From UBA1765 sp045615885 (GTDB lineage Bacteria > Fibrobacterota > Fibrobacteria > Fibrobacterales > Fibrobacteraceae): 64,000 nucleotides of DNA. Under the pieces are notes generated by a model. The model did no database searches, was not told the DNA's origin, and saw only the letters and a program-made list of their open reading frames with translations. Below, piece by piece: positions 44,768-54,400 of this stretch. The translations under genes and the position numbers were made by a program. The stretch's first letter is position 1. Every line of letters begins with the position of its first letter. The DNA is taken from contig JAZLFR010000049.1 in NCBI GenBank assembly GCA_045615885.1, forward strand, positions 1 through 64,000. The letters are read 5' to 3'.

Positions 44768-46053
44768 CAAAAATCATTGTATCTATTTTACTTTCTTTGC
44801 TGTTGGCCGCCTGCGGCAACGAGCTAACCTATTCTGAAAACGATTCAAGCATTCTTCAAGAAAAATTTTTTGTAATTATTGATTCTTCAGAAGCTATCGA
44901 AGTGGCTAATGAAGAAAATATTTTTGTAAAGTCAAATTCAAAGAACCTCTTGTATTCAGAAGCTTTCCAAAACAACGAATATATCGGCGAAAGCAATCTT
45001 TCTGAGTATTATTTTTTAAGACTTTGGAAGGTTGGCGGCAACAGCATAACAAACGAGCACTGGGGATTTTCTGCCCAAGACAAACCTTATGAAATTTGCC
45101 ATCTTTCCATCGATATTTTTGGAGACTCTCTACAAACATGCTTTAACATTTTCAAAGACACCCCTATTTCCATAAGCTTGTTAGAACCTGCGCAATCTGA
45201 AAACGGCATCAAGAAAAATACTCGAACATCTTTTTTTGCAAAGGTAGACGGAATCGACACCCTAGAACAGGCAACTTGCGATTTATTCATTTCAGAAAAA
45301 AGAGACGACCTTTGGCAGCATCTACACACAAGCAATTTCATTTGCAACGATACGCTGCTCATAGACATAGGAAATGCGGACCTTTACTATTGGGGAATAA
45401 GAGCTTTTACTCAAAATCAAACTGCTTCAGATTCTGCCTATTCCGAAATTTTTGAATTCTATACAGCACCAACAGATGGCAAAGCTTATGTAACGCTGCC
45501 TATTCGCTACGAGGGTGACAGAGGATTTGAAAAAAAAGGCTTCGTAAAAATTTTCCAAGACTCAATTCTTTTGCAGCAATTTCAAATATCGGGCGATACA
45601 ACGCTAATACTACGGGATCTTCCTGAAAATAAAATTTTAAAACTTACTGTGGAAGAAACTATTCGGCTTGACTATAAAAAGGATTCCATGGAATTCGTCG
45701 TGGCACCTGCAGTGCATAACGCGCTACCGACCTTAACGATAAAAGACAAAAACGCTCCGGAAGCGTTTCCTTTGCGTTCGACATTTGCAATCGACGATTC
45801 CATTTGTTTCTACGCTGCAGAAAATGGTTCTGGAATAAACGCATTGCGTTCTGCAATCATTTTAACAGATGCCAACGATTCTTTAAAGTATAAATACAAC
45901 GGATCCCGTTTCATTTTTAGCGTTGATTGCGAATCTTCATGCTATGTTGAAATTCATTTGGAAGACAACGCCGGGAATGTCAGCCCACAGAAGCGTTGGA
46001 AATTGGAATATGGAATCGATTCAATAACGGTTAGCGGGCCTATATCATTATGA
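44764..46053 (+). CDS. Lipoprotein, third of the envelope operon
   Basis: This 429-residue protein has a short lipoprotein signal (LLLAAC, Cys17). It shares the plan of the preceding gene: an N-terminal Ig-like part, a segment opening with LLEPAQSENGIKKNTRTSFF like the PAKNTARYPVENAKFSWAF segment of its neighbour, and a later regulatory-like segment. The two may be diverged duplicates. It overlaps the genes on both sides by 4 bp (ATGA). Function unknown. Confidence 0.72.
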   Translation: MTKIIVSILLSLLLAACGNELTYSENDSSILQEKFFVIIDSSEAIEVANEENIFVKSNSKNLLYSEAFQNNEYIGESNLSEYYFLRLWKVGGNSITNEHWGFSAQDKPYEICHLSIDIFGDSLQTCFNIFKDTPISISLLEPAQSENGIKKNTRTSFFAKVDGIDTLEQATCDLFISEKRDDLWQHLHTSNFICNDTLLIDIGNADLYYWGIRAFTQNQTASDSAYSEIFEFYTAPTDGKAYVTLPIRYEGDRGFEKKGFVKIFQDSILLQQFQISGDTTLILRDLPENKILKLTVEETIRLDYKKDSMEFVVAPAVHNALPTLTIKDKNAPEAFPLRSTFAIDDSICFYAAENGSGINALRSAIILTDANDSLKYKYNGSRFIFSVDCESSCYVEIHLEDNAGNVSPQKRWKLEYGIDSITVSGPISL

Positions 46054-46667
46054 TGAAACTGCTAGGAACATTGTTTTTTATTTGTACGACCCTGGCTATT
46101 GCCCAGGGCGGACGCATTCTTCATGTTTCCGCATGGCCGACAGGAACCGAGATTTATGTCGGTGAAGATATTCCGAATTTTACGAATGCGCCCGATTACA
46201 CCACTCCGGCTTCAATTCCCGTTTCTGACAAAAATGAATTTGTACGCATCACCCTTTTCAAATCCGGTTTTCGGGATTCTACAATTGATGTTACAGTTCC
46301 AAATTTGGATTCTAGCTACTTGATGGTAATTTTGCAGGAAGAACATCGAAGCCATGCGCTAGAGCGGCAAGACGCGGTCCTTACAAAGCGCTCCCAAAAA
46401 AAGGTCGGTAACTGGATGACGCTAAGCAGCATCATTCCATACGGAATCGCTGTGGCGACATTCATTTTGAATGCAAATGCAAACAGCAATGCCGAAGACA
46501 TAAAGAAGGATTTGTCAAAACATAAAATTGAAAGTGAAAAGACTGCAAGTCTAAAACACGATTTGAAAGAAGAACGTCACGATGCTGAAAACTATAGAAA
46601 GGCAACTCTTTGGAGTGCAGGTATCGGCACTGCGATCCTCGCTGTTGGATTATACTTGAGGTTTTAA
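46050..46667 (+). CDS. PEGA-like domain protein with C-terminal membrane anchor
   Basis: This 205-residue protein has a signal peptide (MMKLLGTLFFICTTLAIAQG). A single PEGA-like domain follows (about 22-95: ILHVSAWPTGTEIYVGED...RITLFKSGFRDSTIDVTV). Then come two hydrophobic segments (about 125-142 and 185-203) separated by a charged Lys/Glu helix. PEGA domains occur in envelope proteins of many bacteria, and their ligand is unclear. The same plan, PEGA plus two terminal hydrophobic segments flanking a charged helix, recurs in the next gene. Confidence 0.75.
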   Translation: MMKLLGTLFFICTTLAIAQGGRILHVSAWPTGTEIYVGEDIPNFTNAPDYTTPASIPVSDKNEFVRITLFKSGFRDSTIDVTVPNLDSSYLMVILQEEHRSHALERQDAVLTKRSQKKVGNWMTLSSIIPYGIAVATFILNANANSNAEDIKKDLSKHKIESEKTASLKHDLKEERHDAENYRKATLWSAGIGTAILAVGLYLRF

Positions 46668-48269
46668 ATGAAGAAGTTGACTATTTGCATTTTACTATTT
46701 GCGATTGCAATTTTTGCCCGTGCCCCAGAACCAGGCGAATCCATTGACATTGAATTGAAATCGGGGTTAAAGCAGCGTGCAAAATTTGTCGGCATGCACC
46801 AAGACACCGTGCTTCTAGGCGGCTACATCAAAAATCAATTTACCGTTGTGCGTCTTGCAAAGGAAGCGTTCGCCTCCGCAAAATCCACTGACGGGGAATT
46901 GCTTGCTTTTGAAGAAGCAGGCGAAAAAAATGTTGTCGCTACTACAGAGGATTCCGCAGCCACTGATTCAGCCGTAGCTGCAGACACGGAGACTGCAGTA
47001 ACAGACAGTGTCGCTACAGATTCAAGCACGGCAGATTCTTCAAGCGAGCTATCTGCATGGGCAAACAAAACGCTTTTCGTTCCATTTGCTAGACGCCCGA
47101 TTGACAGCGCCTTCACAGAAAATTTGCAGTCCGTATTTTTCGCCTTGCTGCAAGAAGAAAATCTAGATCCAATCAAGCCGACCGCAGAAGAACTGGACGG
47201 TTGCAACGAGCCTTCCTGCATCATTCAGCAAGCACGCCAAAATAAAGTTGCCGGTGCATTTTTTGGCGATGTGAGTGCAACGGCAAACGACAGCATTCTT
47301 GTTCAGCTTACTTACTTTACTGCTGGCAGCGTTGAACCGGAAGAAGCAAGCTTCAAAGTTTCGAACAAAACTCCCCTCGCCAGCATTTTTGCAGACAACG
47401 ATCTGCACAATGCTTTGCAGCAATTGTTCGGCCGCGAAACAACACCTGCAGCAAAGGCAACGCCAGACACCGTCTACAAAAATCCGACCGTCCATTACGT
47501 GCACATAGAAACTGACCCCGAAGACGCAACACTAGCAAAGGCTGGCGGAGAGCCTATTTGCAGAACTCCCTGCACATTTGCGACGCAAGACACCGGCTAT
47601 ATAGAAGTCTACGCCTACTGGGATGTCGATGAGCATCTGTGGGCAGAGACGACACGCCTCCGCATCATTCCGGGCGATACGGCAAAGGCATCGCTCCGTT
47701 TAAAGCGAATTGACCCTGCTGTACAGGTGGTTACACACCCAGCCGACGCAGAAATCTACCCGGACCAAGAAAAGTTGACTCCGTTTACCTCCAGGCTCGG
47801 CAAAACTCCGAAAATTCTGCAAACAAAAATGCCAGGCAGCGCTTCGCTTAAAATCAAGAAGGAAGGCTACCGCGACACGACAATCACATTCTATGTTATG
47901 CCCAACGAACAGAATAAAGTCGAAATCAACTTAACTCCGATTACAGTTCCCGCAGAAATCAAGGCTCAACAGGAATGGCTGCATAAACACAAAATGAAAA
48001 AAATCGGCATTACCTTGATGGGGGCAAGCATCGTGCCACTTGCTCTCGGTGGCGTGTTTACCTACTTGGCAAGCAAAGATTACGAAAAGGCCCGCGACAT
48101 CCGTGACGAACTCAAAACGCCGCACATCGGCAACGGCGACGGATACAAAAGCAAAAAAGAAGACAATAAAAAATATGCAGAACGCGGTGATACCAAATTG
48201 ATTATCGGAGTATCGGCATTTGGCGTTGCGGGCGCACTGCTAGCCACAGGAATCATAATAACTTTCTAA
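46668..48269 (+). CDS. PEGA-domain protein with CsgG/TolB-N-like domain
   Basis: The 533 residues have a signal peptide (MKKLTICILLFAIAIFA), then a small SH3-like start (IELKSGLKQRAKFVGM). An acidic Ala/Thr/Ser/Asp-rich linker follows (about 87-128). The domain at about 132-265 (LFVPFARRPIDSAF...CNEPSCIIQQARQNKVAGAFFGDV) resembles the CsgG/TolB-N-like domains found with PEGA repeats. Two PEGA-like domains follow (about 275-350 and 350-425). The C-terminus repeats the two-hydrophobic-segment plan of the previous gene. It starts directly after the upstream stop. Probably an envelope-spanning sensor or scaffold (inference). Confidence 0.78.
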   Translation: MKKLTICILLFAIAIFARAPEPGESIDIELKSGLKQRAKFVGMHQDTVLLGGYIKNQFTVVRLAKEAFASAKSTDGELLAFEEAGEKNVVATTEDSAATDSAVAADTETAVTDSVATDSSTADSSSELSAWANKTLFVPFARRPIDSAFTENLQSVFFALLQEENLDPIKPTAEELDGCNEPSCIIQQARQNKVAGAFFGDVSATANDSILVQLTYFTAGSVEPEEASFKVSNKTPLASIFADNDLHNALQQLFGRETTPAAKATPDTVYKNPTVHYVHIETDPEDATLAKAGGEPICRTPCTFATQDTGYIEVYAYWDVDEHLWAETTRLRIIPGDTAKASLRLKRIDPAVQVVTHPADAEIYPDQEKLTPFTSRLGKTPKILQTKMPGSASLKIKKEGYRDTTITFYVMPNEQNKVEINLTPITVPAEIKAQQEWLHKHKMKKIGITLMGASIVPLALGGVFTYLASKDYEKARDIRDELKTPHIGNGDGYKSKKEDNKKYAERGDTKLIIGVSAFGVAGALLATGIIITF

Positions 48270-48279
48270 ATTTTCAATT

Positions 48280-48984
48280 ATGAAGAAAATCGGAATATTT
48301 GTATTGATCGTAGCTGCGATTGCATGCGCAGCTGAAGTTACTGCAGAGCCAACGGCTGCACCAAACATTTACCAGAGCATCATCGCATGGTACAATGAGC
48401 ATTTGAACTATGCAACCGTAGCTCTTCTGATGGCTTTGGAAAGTTCATTCATTCCATTCCCGTCGGAACTCGTGGTGCCGCCGGCCGCATTCAAGGCGTT
48501 CCAGCCGGATTCCGATTTGAATGTAGCTCTTCTCCTTGTGGCGGCCTCCGTGGGCGCCCTGGGCGGTGCATTCTTCAACTACTACCTGGCAAAATTCCTC
48601 GGCCGCCCGATCATCTACAAGTTCGTCGAAACCAAGATCGGACACATGTGCCTTCTGGATTCAGAAAAAGTGGAAAAGGCAGAAAAGTTCTTCCGTGACC
48701 ATGGAGCCATTTCAACGCTCGTGGGCCGCTTGATTCCGGTAATCCGCCAGTTGATTTCCATTCCGGCAGGTCTTGCCAACATGAAGCTTGCCACATTCAC
48801 ATTGTTCACCGCCATCGGCGCTATTTTCTGGAATGCGGTGCTCCTTTTGCTCGGCTACATCGCTCACGGGCAGCAGGATTTGATTGAGAAGTACAATAGT
48901 GAACTTTCCATGGGCATTGTAGGGCTGTTCCTGTTGTTCGTGCTCTACATCGTAGCTCAGGCTTTTAGAAAGAAGAAGAAATAA
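48280..48984 (+). CDS. DedA/VTT-domain membrane protein
   Basis: This 234-residue inner-membrane protein has an N-terminal signal-like segment and about five further hydrophobic segments. The DedA hallmarks are ALESSFIPFPSELVVPPA (acidic residue plus Pro-rich loop), LGGAFFNYYLAKFLG, FFRDHGAISTLVGRLIPVIRQLISIPAG (the conserved basic/Arg loop) and the Trp in IFWNAVLL. DedA proteins are half-transporter-like lipid scramblases, including flippases of undecaprenyl phosphate. It is the last gene of the six-gene envelope operon. A 51 bp duplication begins 6 bp after its stop. Confidence 0.85.
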   Translation: MKKIGIFVLIVAAIACAAEVTAEPTAAPNIYQSIIAWYNEHLNYATVALLMALESSFIPFPSELVVPPAAFKAFQPDSDLNVALLLVAASVGALGGAFFNYYLAKFLGRPIIYKFVETKIGHMCLLDSEKVEKAEKFFRDHGAISTLVGRLIPVIRQLISIPAGLANMKLATFTLFTAIGAIFWNAVLLLLGYIAHGQQDLIEKYNSELSMGIVGLFLLFVLYIVAQAFRKKKK

Positions 48985-48989
48985 AAAAA

Positions 48990-49228
48990 CTTGGCTTCTC
49001 CTGACAACACCCCAGAGTATAAAAAATGGAGGTCCTGACGCAAAACTAGCCTTGCATGTGGTATGTTTTTGTGGTTCGGCGGGACTCGCGAAACTGCGCT
49101 TCGCAGCTGTTGCTCTGGCTCGGTCATATCGACAAGCAAGCTTGTCGCTGCGACACTCGCTATCGCAACGGTCGAACCTTGGCTTCTCCTGACAACACCC
49201 CAGAGTATAAAAAATGGAGGCCCTGACG
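48990..49228. repeat. 51 bp direct repeat of the tRNA-Arg 3' flank bracketing a 137 bp hairpin element
   Basis: Copies at 48990-49040 and 49178-49228 differ at one base. Both include CAGAGTATAAAAAATGGAGG, which matches the immediate 3' flank of the tRNA gene. The 137 bp between them carries hairpins CTGCG-CTT-CGCAG (about 49094-49106) and GACAAGC-AA-GCTTGTC (49131-49146). The second is preceded by CTCGGTCAT, as in block R1. No integrase gene is present. Confidence 0.75.
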
Positions 49229-49246
49229 GACCTCCATTTTTTATAC
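49203..49246 (-). terminator. Hairpin terminator of tRNA-Arg
   Basis: On the minus strand GGAGGTCC and GGGCCTCC pair (one G-T pair) around GTCA, then T6 follows. The stem extends through the A/T-rich flanks, and the structure could also stop plus-strand transcription from the DedA operon. Confidence 0.75.
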
Positions 49247-49317
49247 TCGAGGCGGGAGTCGAACCCACGACCCGCTGCTTAGAAGGCAGCTGCTCTATCC
49301 AACTGAGCTACCCGAGC
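49244..49317 (-). tRNA. tRNA-Arg (anticodon UCU)
   Basis: The minus strand folds as a cloverleaf: acceptor GCTCGGG/CTCGAGT (G-T at pair 1-72), D-arm GCTC/GAGC, anticodon arm GCTGC-CTTCTAA-GCAGC with anticodon TCT, and T-arm GTGGG-TTCGACT-CCCGC. The discriminator base is A. CCA is not encoded. It reads AGA codons. Confidence 0.95.
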
Positions 49318-49427
49318 CTACGCACCTGCCTTGGCAGGTTTCGTGCGCACGAATATAGAAAATTTGCGCATTTATTCAAGGTAGCCTATGAAAATTGCCC
49401 CTGTTAGGCAATTCACTCAAACTCATA

Positions 49428-49458
49428 AAAACAGTAAACCCTCGCGCAAGCGAGGGTT
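49428..49458 (-). terminator. Terminator of the SulP gene
   Basis: The perfect 9 bp stem AACCCTCGC / GCGAGGGTT with a four-base loop is followed on the minus strand by TACTGTTTTT. It lies just after the SulP stop. Confidence 0.85.
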
Positions 49459-49481
49459 CAGCGTTAAAAACCAGCTAAATT

Positions 49482-51368
49482 TTACTTTTCTGAGCCAGCT
49501 TCATTCACCTTTTCGGCAATGACTTCCGTCGTTTCTTCGGCGACAGCGGCATTTGCATTTTCCGGGAGCCACGGGCGGCTGATGTTCTTTTCCCAGGAAA
49601 CAGTCGGAGCTGCTTCTGCCGGGGCAGTTTCCACAAGCGGGAGTCCAAGGATTTCACGGGCTCGGTTCAAGGCAGCGTCAATGTTTGCAAGGGCGTTTTC
49701 TTCGCCAAGCTGCTTGAGAACGCCTGCGCGAGTGAGGGCCACAACCGGCTGGGCATGCACGCCAGAAAGCAAAAGCTTTGTACCCTGGCTATTGCAACGC
49801 TGCAGCAATGTTTCAATCATCTGGATACCGGCAGCGTCAATGGACGGCACCTGACGCATGCGCAGAATCAAGATCTTCGGGCGGCTCTGGGTCATATCCA
49901 AAGCAGTCTTGAACTTTTCGATAGCGCCAAAGAACATGGAACCTACGATTTCGTAAACGATCACACCGTTTGGAACATGGCGGGCAGCAATGTTGTTCGG
50001 GTCAGCCACTTCTTCGTCGTGTTCATCGAGTTCAGCAGAAACGGATTCCACTTCGGCAACGGCTGCCATGCGGCGAACAAAGAGAATACCGGCAAGGAGC
50101 ACACCGACTTCGATGGCAACAGTCAAATCCATTACGACTGTCAAGATGAAAGTCACGAGCAAAACAGAAACATCGCTCTTCGGGGCCTTGAACAGCTTGA
50201 TGAAGTTTCGGTAACCGCACATGTTGAAGGCAACCTGGAAAAGTACGGCGGCAAGGGCAGCCATCGGAATCATTTCGGCATACTTACCAACGAGGAGCAT
50301 GATGAGCAAAAGCATGGCGGCGTGAACAAGACCAGAAATCGGGCTTGTAGCACCGTTCTTGATGTTTGTTGCTGTACGAGCGATAGCGCCTGTTGCCGGG
50401 ATACCGCCAAAAATCGGAGAGAAAACGTTGGCAATGCCCTGACCGATAAGTTCCGTATTGGAGCGGTGCTTTGTGCCGGTCATACCGTCAGCAACCACTG
50501 CAGAAAGGAGCGATTCGATAGCGCCAAGAATTGCAATGGTAAGAGCCGGCTGGAACACTTCCTTCATCATGGAAAGGCTGATGTTCGGCAAATGCGGGGT
50601 CGGGAAGCCGCTCGGAATATGGTTCTTTGCACCGATGGTCACGACATTGTGAGCTTCATCCCAGCCGAGCACCTTCACGATGACGGTGGCGACGATGATG
50701 GCGATCAGGGAGCCAGGAACCTTTGTAGTGATCTTAGGCCAAATAAAGCAAATTACGAGGGCTATGAGTCCAATAATGACAGAGTACAGGTTGATAGTAT
50801 CAACAGAAGAAGCATAGAGTTTTACCTTTGCAATTGCTTCGGCTGGTTCCTTTACGCCTTCCGGGAAGGTAAAGCCGAAGAAATTCGGAACCTGACCGAG
50901 GGCGATGATGATTGCGATACCTGCGGTAAAGCCGACTGTTACCGGGTACGGAATGAACTTGATGATGGCGCCAAACTTGAAGATGCCAAAGAGAAGAAGC
51001 ATCACGCCGGCCATGAGCGTTGCCGTGGCAAGGCCGTCGTAGCCGTACTTGGCAACAATGCCATAGACGATGACAATGAAGGCGCCGGTCGGGCCGCCAA
51101 TCTGGAAACGGCTGCCGCCAAAGAAGGATATGAGGAAACCGGCAATGATGGCCGTGTAAAGACCCTGTTCCGGGCCTACGCCAGAAGCGATTGCAAAAGC
51201 AATGGCAAGCGGCAAGGCGAGAATGCCGACAATCAAGCCAGACATCAAGTCTTTTACAAGATTGTCCTTGCTATAGCCCTTGCGGAGCTGGCGGAAAAGT
51301 TCTGGGGTGCACTGGTTTGCTAAATCGCTAAAGAAACCACTGATTTTAGCCTTCTTCTGGTCGGGCAT
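49482..51368 (-). CDS. SulP-family anion transporter with STAS domain
   Basis: This 628-residue inner-membrane transporter has about 12-14 segments. SulP landmarks are LPLAIAFAIASGVGPEQGLYTAI near the N-terminus and GGIPATGAIARTATNIKNG. The C-terminal STAS domain (about 440-570) has RQVPSIDAAGIQMIE, where the regulatory site is usually a Ser/Thr or Asp. Substrates in this family include sulphate, bicarbonate and dicarboxylates and cannot be told from sequence alone. The final 60 residues are Ala/Glu-rich. It begins 78 bp after smc on the same strand, so the two may be co-transcribed. Confidence 0.9.
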   Translation of the reverse strand: MPDQKKAKISGFFSDLANQCTPELFRQLRKGYSKDNLVKDLMSGLIVGILALPLAIAFAIASGVGPEQGLYTAIIAGFLISFFGGSRFQIGGPTGAFIVIVYGIVAKYGYDGLATATLMAGVMLLLFGIFKFGAIIKFIPYPVTVGFTAGIAIIIALGQVPNFFGFTFPEGVKEPAEAIAKVKLYASSVDTINLYSVIIGLIALVICFIWPKITTKVPGSLIAIIVATVIVKVLGWDEAHNVVTIGAKNHIPSGFPTPHLPNISLSMMKEVFQPALTIAILGAIESLLSAVVADGMTGTKHRSNTELIGQGIANVFSPIFGGIPATGAIARTATNIKNGATSPISGLVHAAMLLLIMLLVGKYAEMIPMAALAAVLFQVAFNMCGYRNFIKLFKAPKSDVSVLLVTFILTVVMDLTVAIEVGVLLAGILFVRRMAAVAEVESVSAELDEHDEEVADPNNIAARHVPNGVIVYEIVGSMFFGAIEKFKTALDMTQSRPKILILRMRQVPSIDAAGIQMIETLLQRCNSQGTKLLLSGVHAQPVVALTRAGVLKQLGEENALANIDAALNRAREILGLPLVETAPAEAAPTVSWEKNISRPWLPENANAAVAEETTEVIAEKVNEAGSEK

Positions 51369-51446
51369 ACCTTCTCCGGAGTAGAAAAATTCGCCCCAAA
51401 TTTAGAATGATATAGCGATTCTGCAAAGGGTGTTTGTAAAAAAAAT

Positions 51447-54400
51447 TTACATTCTGGACGGGTTAACATCTTCGAGCTTAACGCTTGCAATGCGGGAGAT
51501 ACCCTTGATTTCCTGGGTAACGCCGTAAAGCATGTCAGAAGCAGCCATGGTACGCTTGTTATGCGTAACGAGAATGAACTGGGTCTGGCGCGAGAAGTGG
51601 CGAAGGAGTTCCACAAAGCGACCGATGTTGGCATCGTCAAGCGGGCCGTCAACTTCGTCGAGCACGCAGTACGGGGACGGCTTTTCCATGTAAATCGCAA
51701 AGAGGAGCGACACGGCGGTCAAAGCGCGTTCACCACCAGAGAGCGCCTTCACGCCACGCATCTTCTTGCCGGTCGGGCGGGCGTTCACTTCGATTTCCGC
51801 TTCGAGCGGGTCTACGCCTTCTTCAAGCGTAAGCTTTGTGCCACCGTCCTTCATGAGGCGGCTGAACACATCCTGGAAGTTGCGCTGGATCTTGTGGAAG
51901 GTATCCATGAAGCGTTCGCGAGCGATCGTGTCCAGGCGCTTGATGGTGCGTTCCAGGGAGGCACGGGCGCGGTCAAGGTCGTCAAACTGCTTTTCGACTT
52001 CTTCCAGACGCTTCTTCTCTTCTTCGTAATCTTCCATGATGCCCTGGTTCACCGGTCCAAGAGCCTTGATCTTTGCGCGTAAATCCTTGATTTCCTTTTC
52101 GGCAGAGCCATCGTACTCTACCCTGGTAATGCTATCCGGGTTGTCAATATCGATTTCCCATTCCGAGAACAGGCGTTCGCGCAGGCGCTGCATGTTCGAG
52201 CGCACGGCTTCAGCGCGCTGCTCAATATCCTTGATATCAGGAACCAGCTTCAGCAACTTATCATTGATGGCGCGTTCTTCTGCACGCCAGTCTTCCAAGT
52301 CTCCTGAAACAACATTGTAGCGTTCCTGCGCCTCGTCGCGTTCACGTTCCAGCACAGCAAGTTCTTCATGCTTCGCTTCAATCTGGTTTGCAATGTCAAG
52401 TAGCTTGTCGTCCGTTTCCTTGCTGGTGCCAGCGTTGCGGGCAAGTTCTTCGTTACGGGACTTGACTATGTTGTCGTAAACCGGCAACTGTTCCTTCAGA
52501 GAGCGCAAACGGTTCTGAAGATTTGCAAGTTCCGTCTTGGAATCACGCAAAATACGTTCTGCTTCACGAACGTCCTCTTCCTTGTTGCGCATCATCTGCT
52601 CTTCTTCGGCAAGGCGGTCGTTTACAGATTCATATTCGTTTTCAAGCTTTTCCGATTCCGCTTCGGCAGCGGCAAGTTCAGCGTCCGAAGAGCGTTCCGC
52701 TTCGGCAGCAGCAATGCGGGTATTTGCATTTTCCACATCGCGTTCGAGCTTTTCCATTTGCGCCTTCAAAGAAAGCATCGAATTGGACTGGATCTTCTTG
52801 GAAGCTTCGCCACCGCGAATCTTGTCTTCCTGTTCCTGAATATCGTCCTTGAGCGTTGCAAACACGCCCTGTTCTTCTTCAAGAATATTCTGAATGCGTT
52901 CCTTGGAATCTTCGAGCCTTGTAATTTCAGAAGCAATTTCTTCGAGCTTGGCTTCCGTCTCTGCAATTTCTGCACGGCGGGAAAGAATGCCCGTCTTGCC
53001 GAGACTACCGCCACGGACCATGCCGCAAGCGTGCACGGCGCGGTTGCCCGGAGCGACGAACCACAGATCTTCGCCGGCATAGCGGTCGGCAAGGGTCATA
53101 GCTTCTTCGAAATTGCGGGCAAGCATCCACTTGGCAAGCAGGCCCTTTACGAACACGCCAAGCGCACCTTCACCATTTACAAAATCAGCAACGCAGCCTA
53201 CGGCACCGTCAACGGCACGGGCCTGGGCAGAGCGCGTCTTGGAAAGCACGGCAAACAAAGCAGAGCCAGCATTTGCTTGTTCCAAATCGTTCAGCAAGCT
53301 TTCGACAGAAGTGCCTTCCGGGAGCACAAGCGCATCGAGGGCTTCGCCAAGCGCAAATTCTATCTGCTGCAAATATTCCTGGCTTGCTTCAATGCTTTCG
53401 CCAAGGCAGCCGCGAACAAGGCTTGCACGGTTCTTCAAAATCCACTTGGAACCGTCTGCTTCGGAAGCCGCCATGCGGGCAAGCACATCGTGGCGGGAAT
53501 TGAGAGCCGCCTGTTCCTGACGGAACTTCTGCAACTGCAAGTCAGCGGCAGAAAGTTCCTGCTTGTGCGTTTCGATGGAATCTTCCTGAACGGTAAAGCG
53601 TTCGCGGAGCTGTTCCAATTCTGCGCTTGCAGTTTCAATGATTACATCTACAGAGCGAATGCTTTCTTCGGCATTGCCGTAAAGGCCGCGCAAATCGTTC
53701 AAGTCGGCAGACCACTTGGCAATGTTTGCCTGGTGCATGCCGGTTTCTGCATCAAGGCGCTGCCAACGGTTCTTCAAGCTGTTCACCGTCTGCACAAGCT
53801 TCAGGCGCTTTTCAGAAATTTCCCTGCTGCGGCTGCGAAGGTCATCGCAGGAATCGCGCAACACCTGCAGGCTTTCCGTTTCCTGTTCAAGCAAGCGCTC
53901 CTGTTCGGCCATGTTGCTGCCGTCACCCATGCGTTCAAGTGTTTCTTCAAGGTGGCTAGCTTCCACGCGAATCGATTCGGCCTTGGTTTCGGCATCGGCA
54001 ATTTCACGGTTTGCGCGTTCGTTTGAAAGATCTATGGAACGCAGCAAATCACGGAGTCGCGTGGACTCGTTGTTCAAGTTGTTGAGTTCAAGCGTCTTGT
54101 CGTTCACCGCACTCTGCAGCTCACGCAAGTTGTTCGCATCGTCGCTAATCGCGAGGTTTCGTTCGTCAATTTTGATCTTGAGCGTATCGAGGCGGGTCTT
54201 TTCGGATTCCACCTCGTGGTCAAGTCTGCGGTGCGACGTATCGAGAGTTTCAAGAGCATGCTTGCTGTCTTCAAACTTGTCAAGACTTACGGAAAGGTCA
54301 AGATCTTTAAGGCGTGAGCGCAAAGACATCCATTCGCGGGTCTTTTCGGCCTGGCGTTCATACTGGCGCACGCTCTGACGCGTATGGCGCAAGTTATCTT

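Noticed and set aside
48990..49228. Attachment sites of an integrated phage or island at tRNA-Arg
   Set aside because: Only 137 bp separates the direct repeats and there is no integrase or cargo, so it is kept only as a repeat observation.
49755..51323. 522-codon plus-strand frame opposite the SulP gene
   Set aside because: Antisense to a recognisable transporter; composition is His/Asp/Asn-rich with no membrane segments or motifs.
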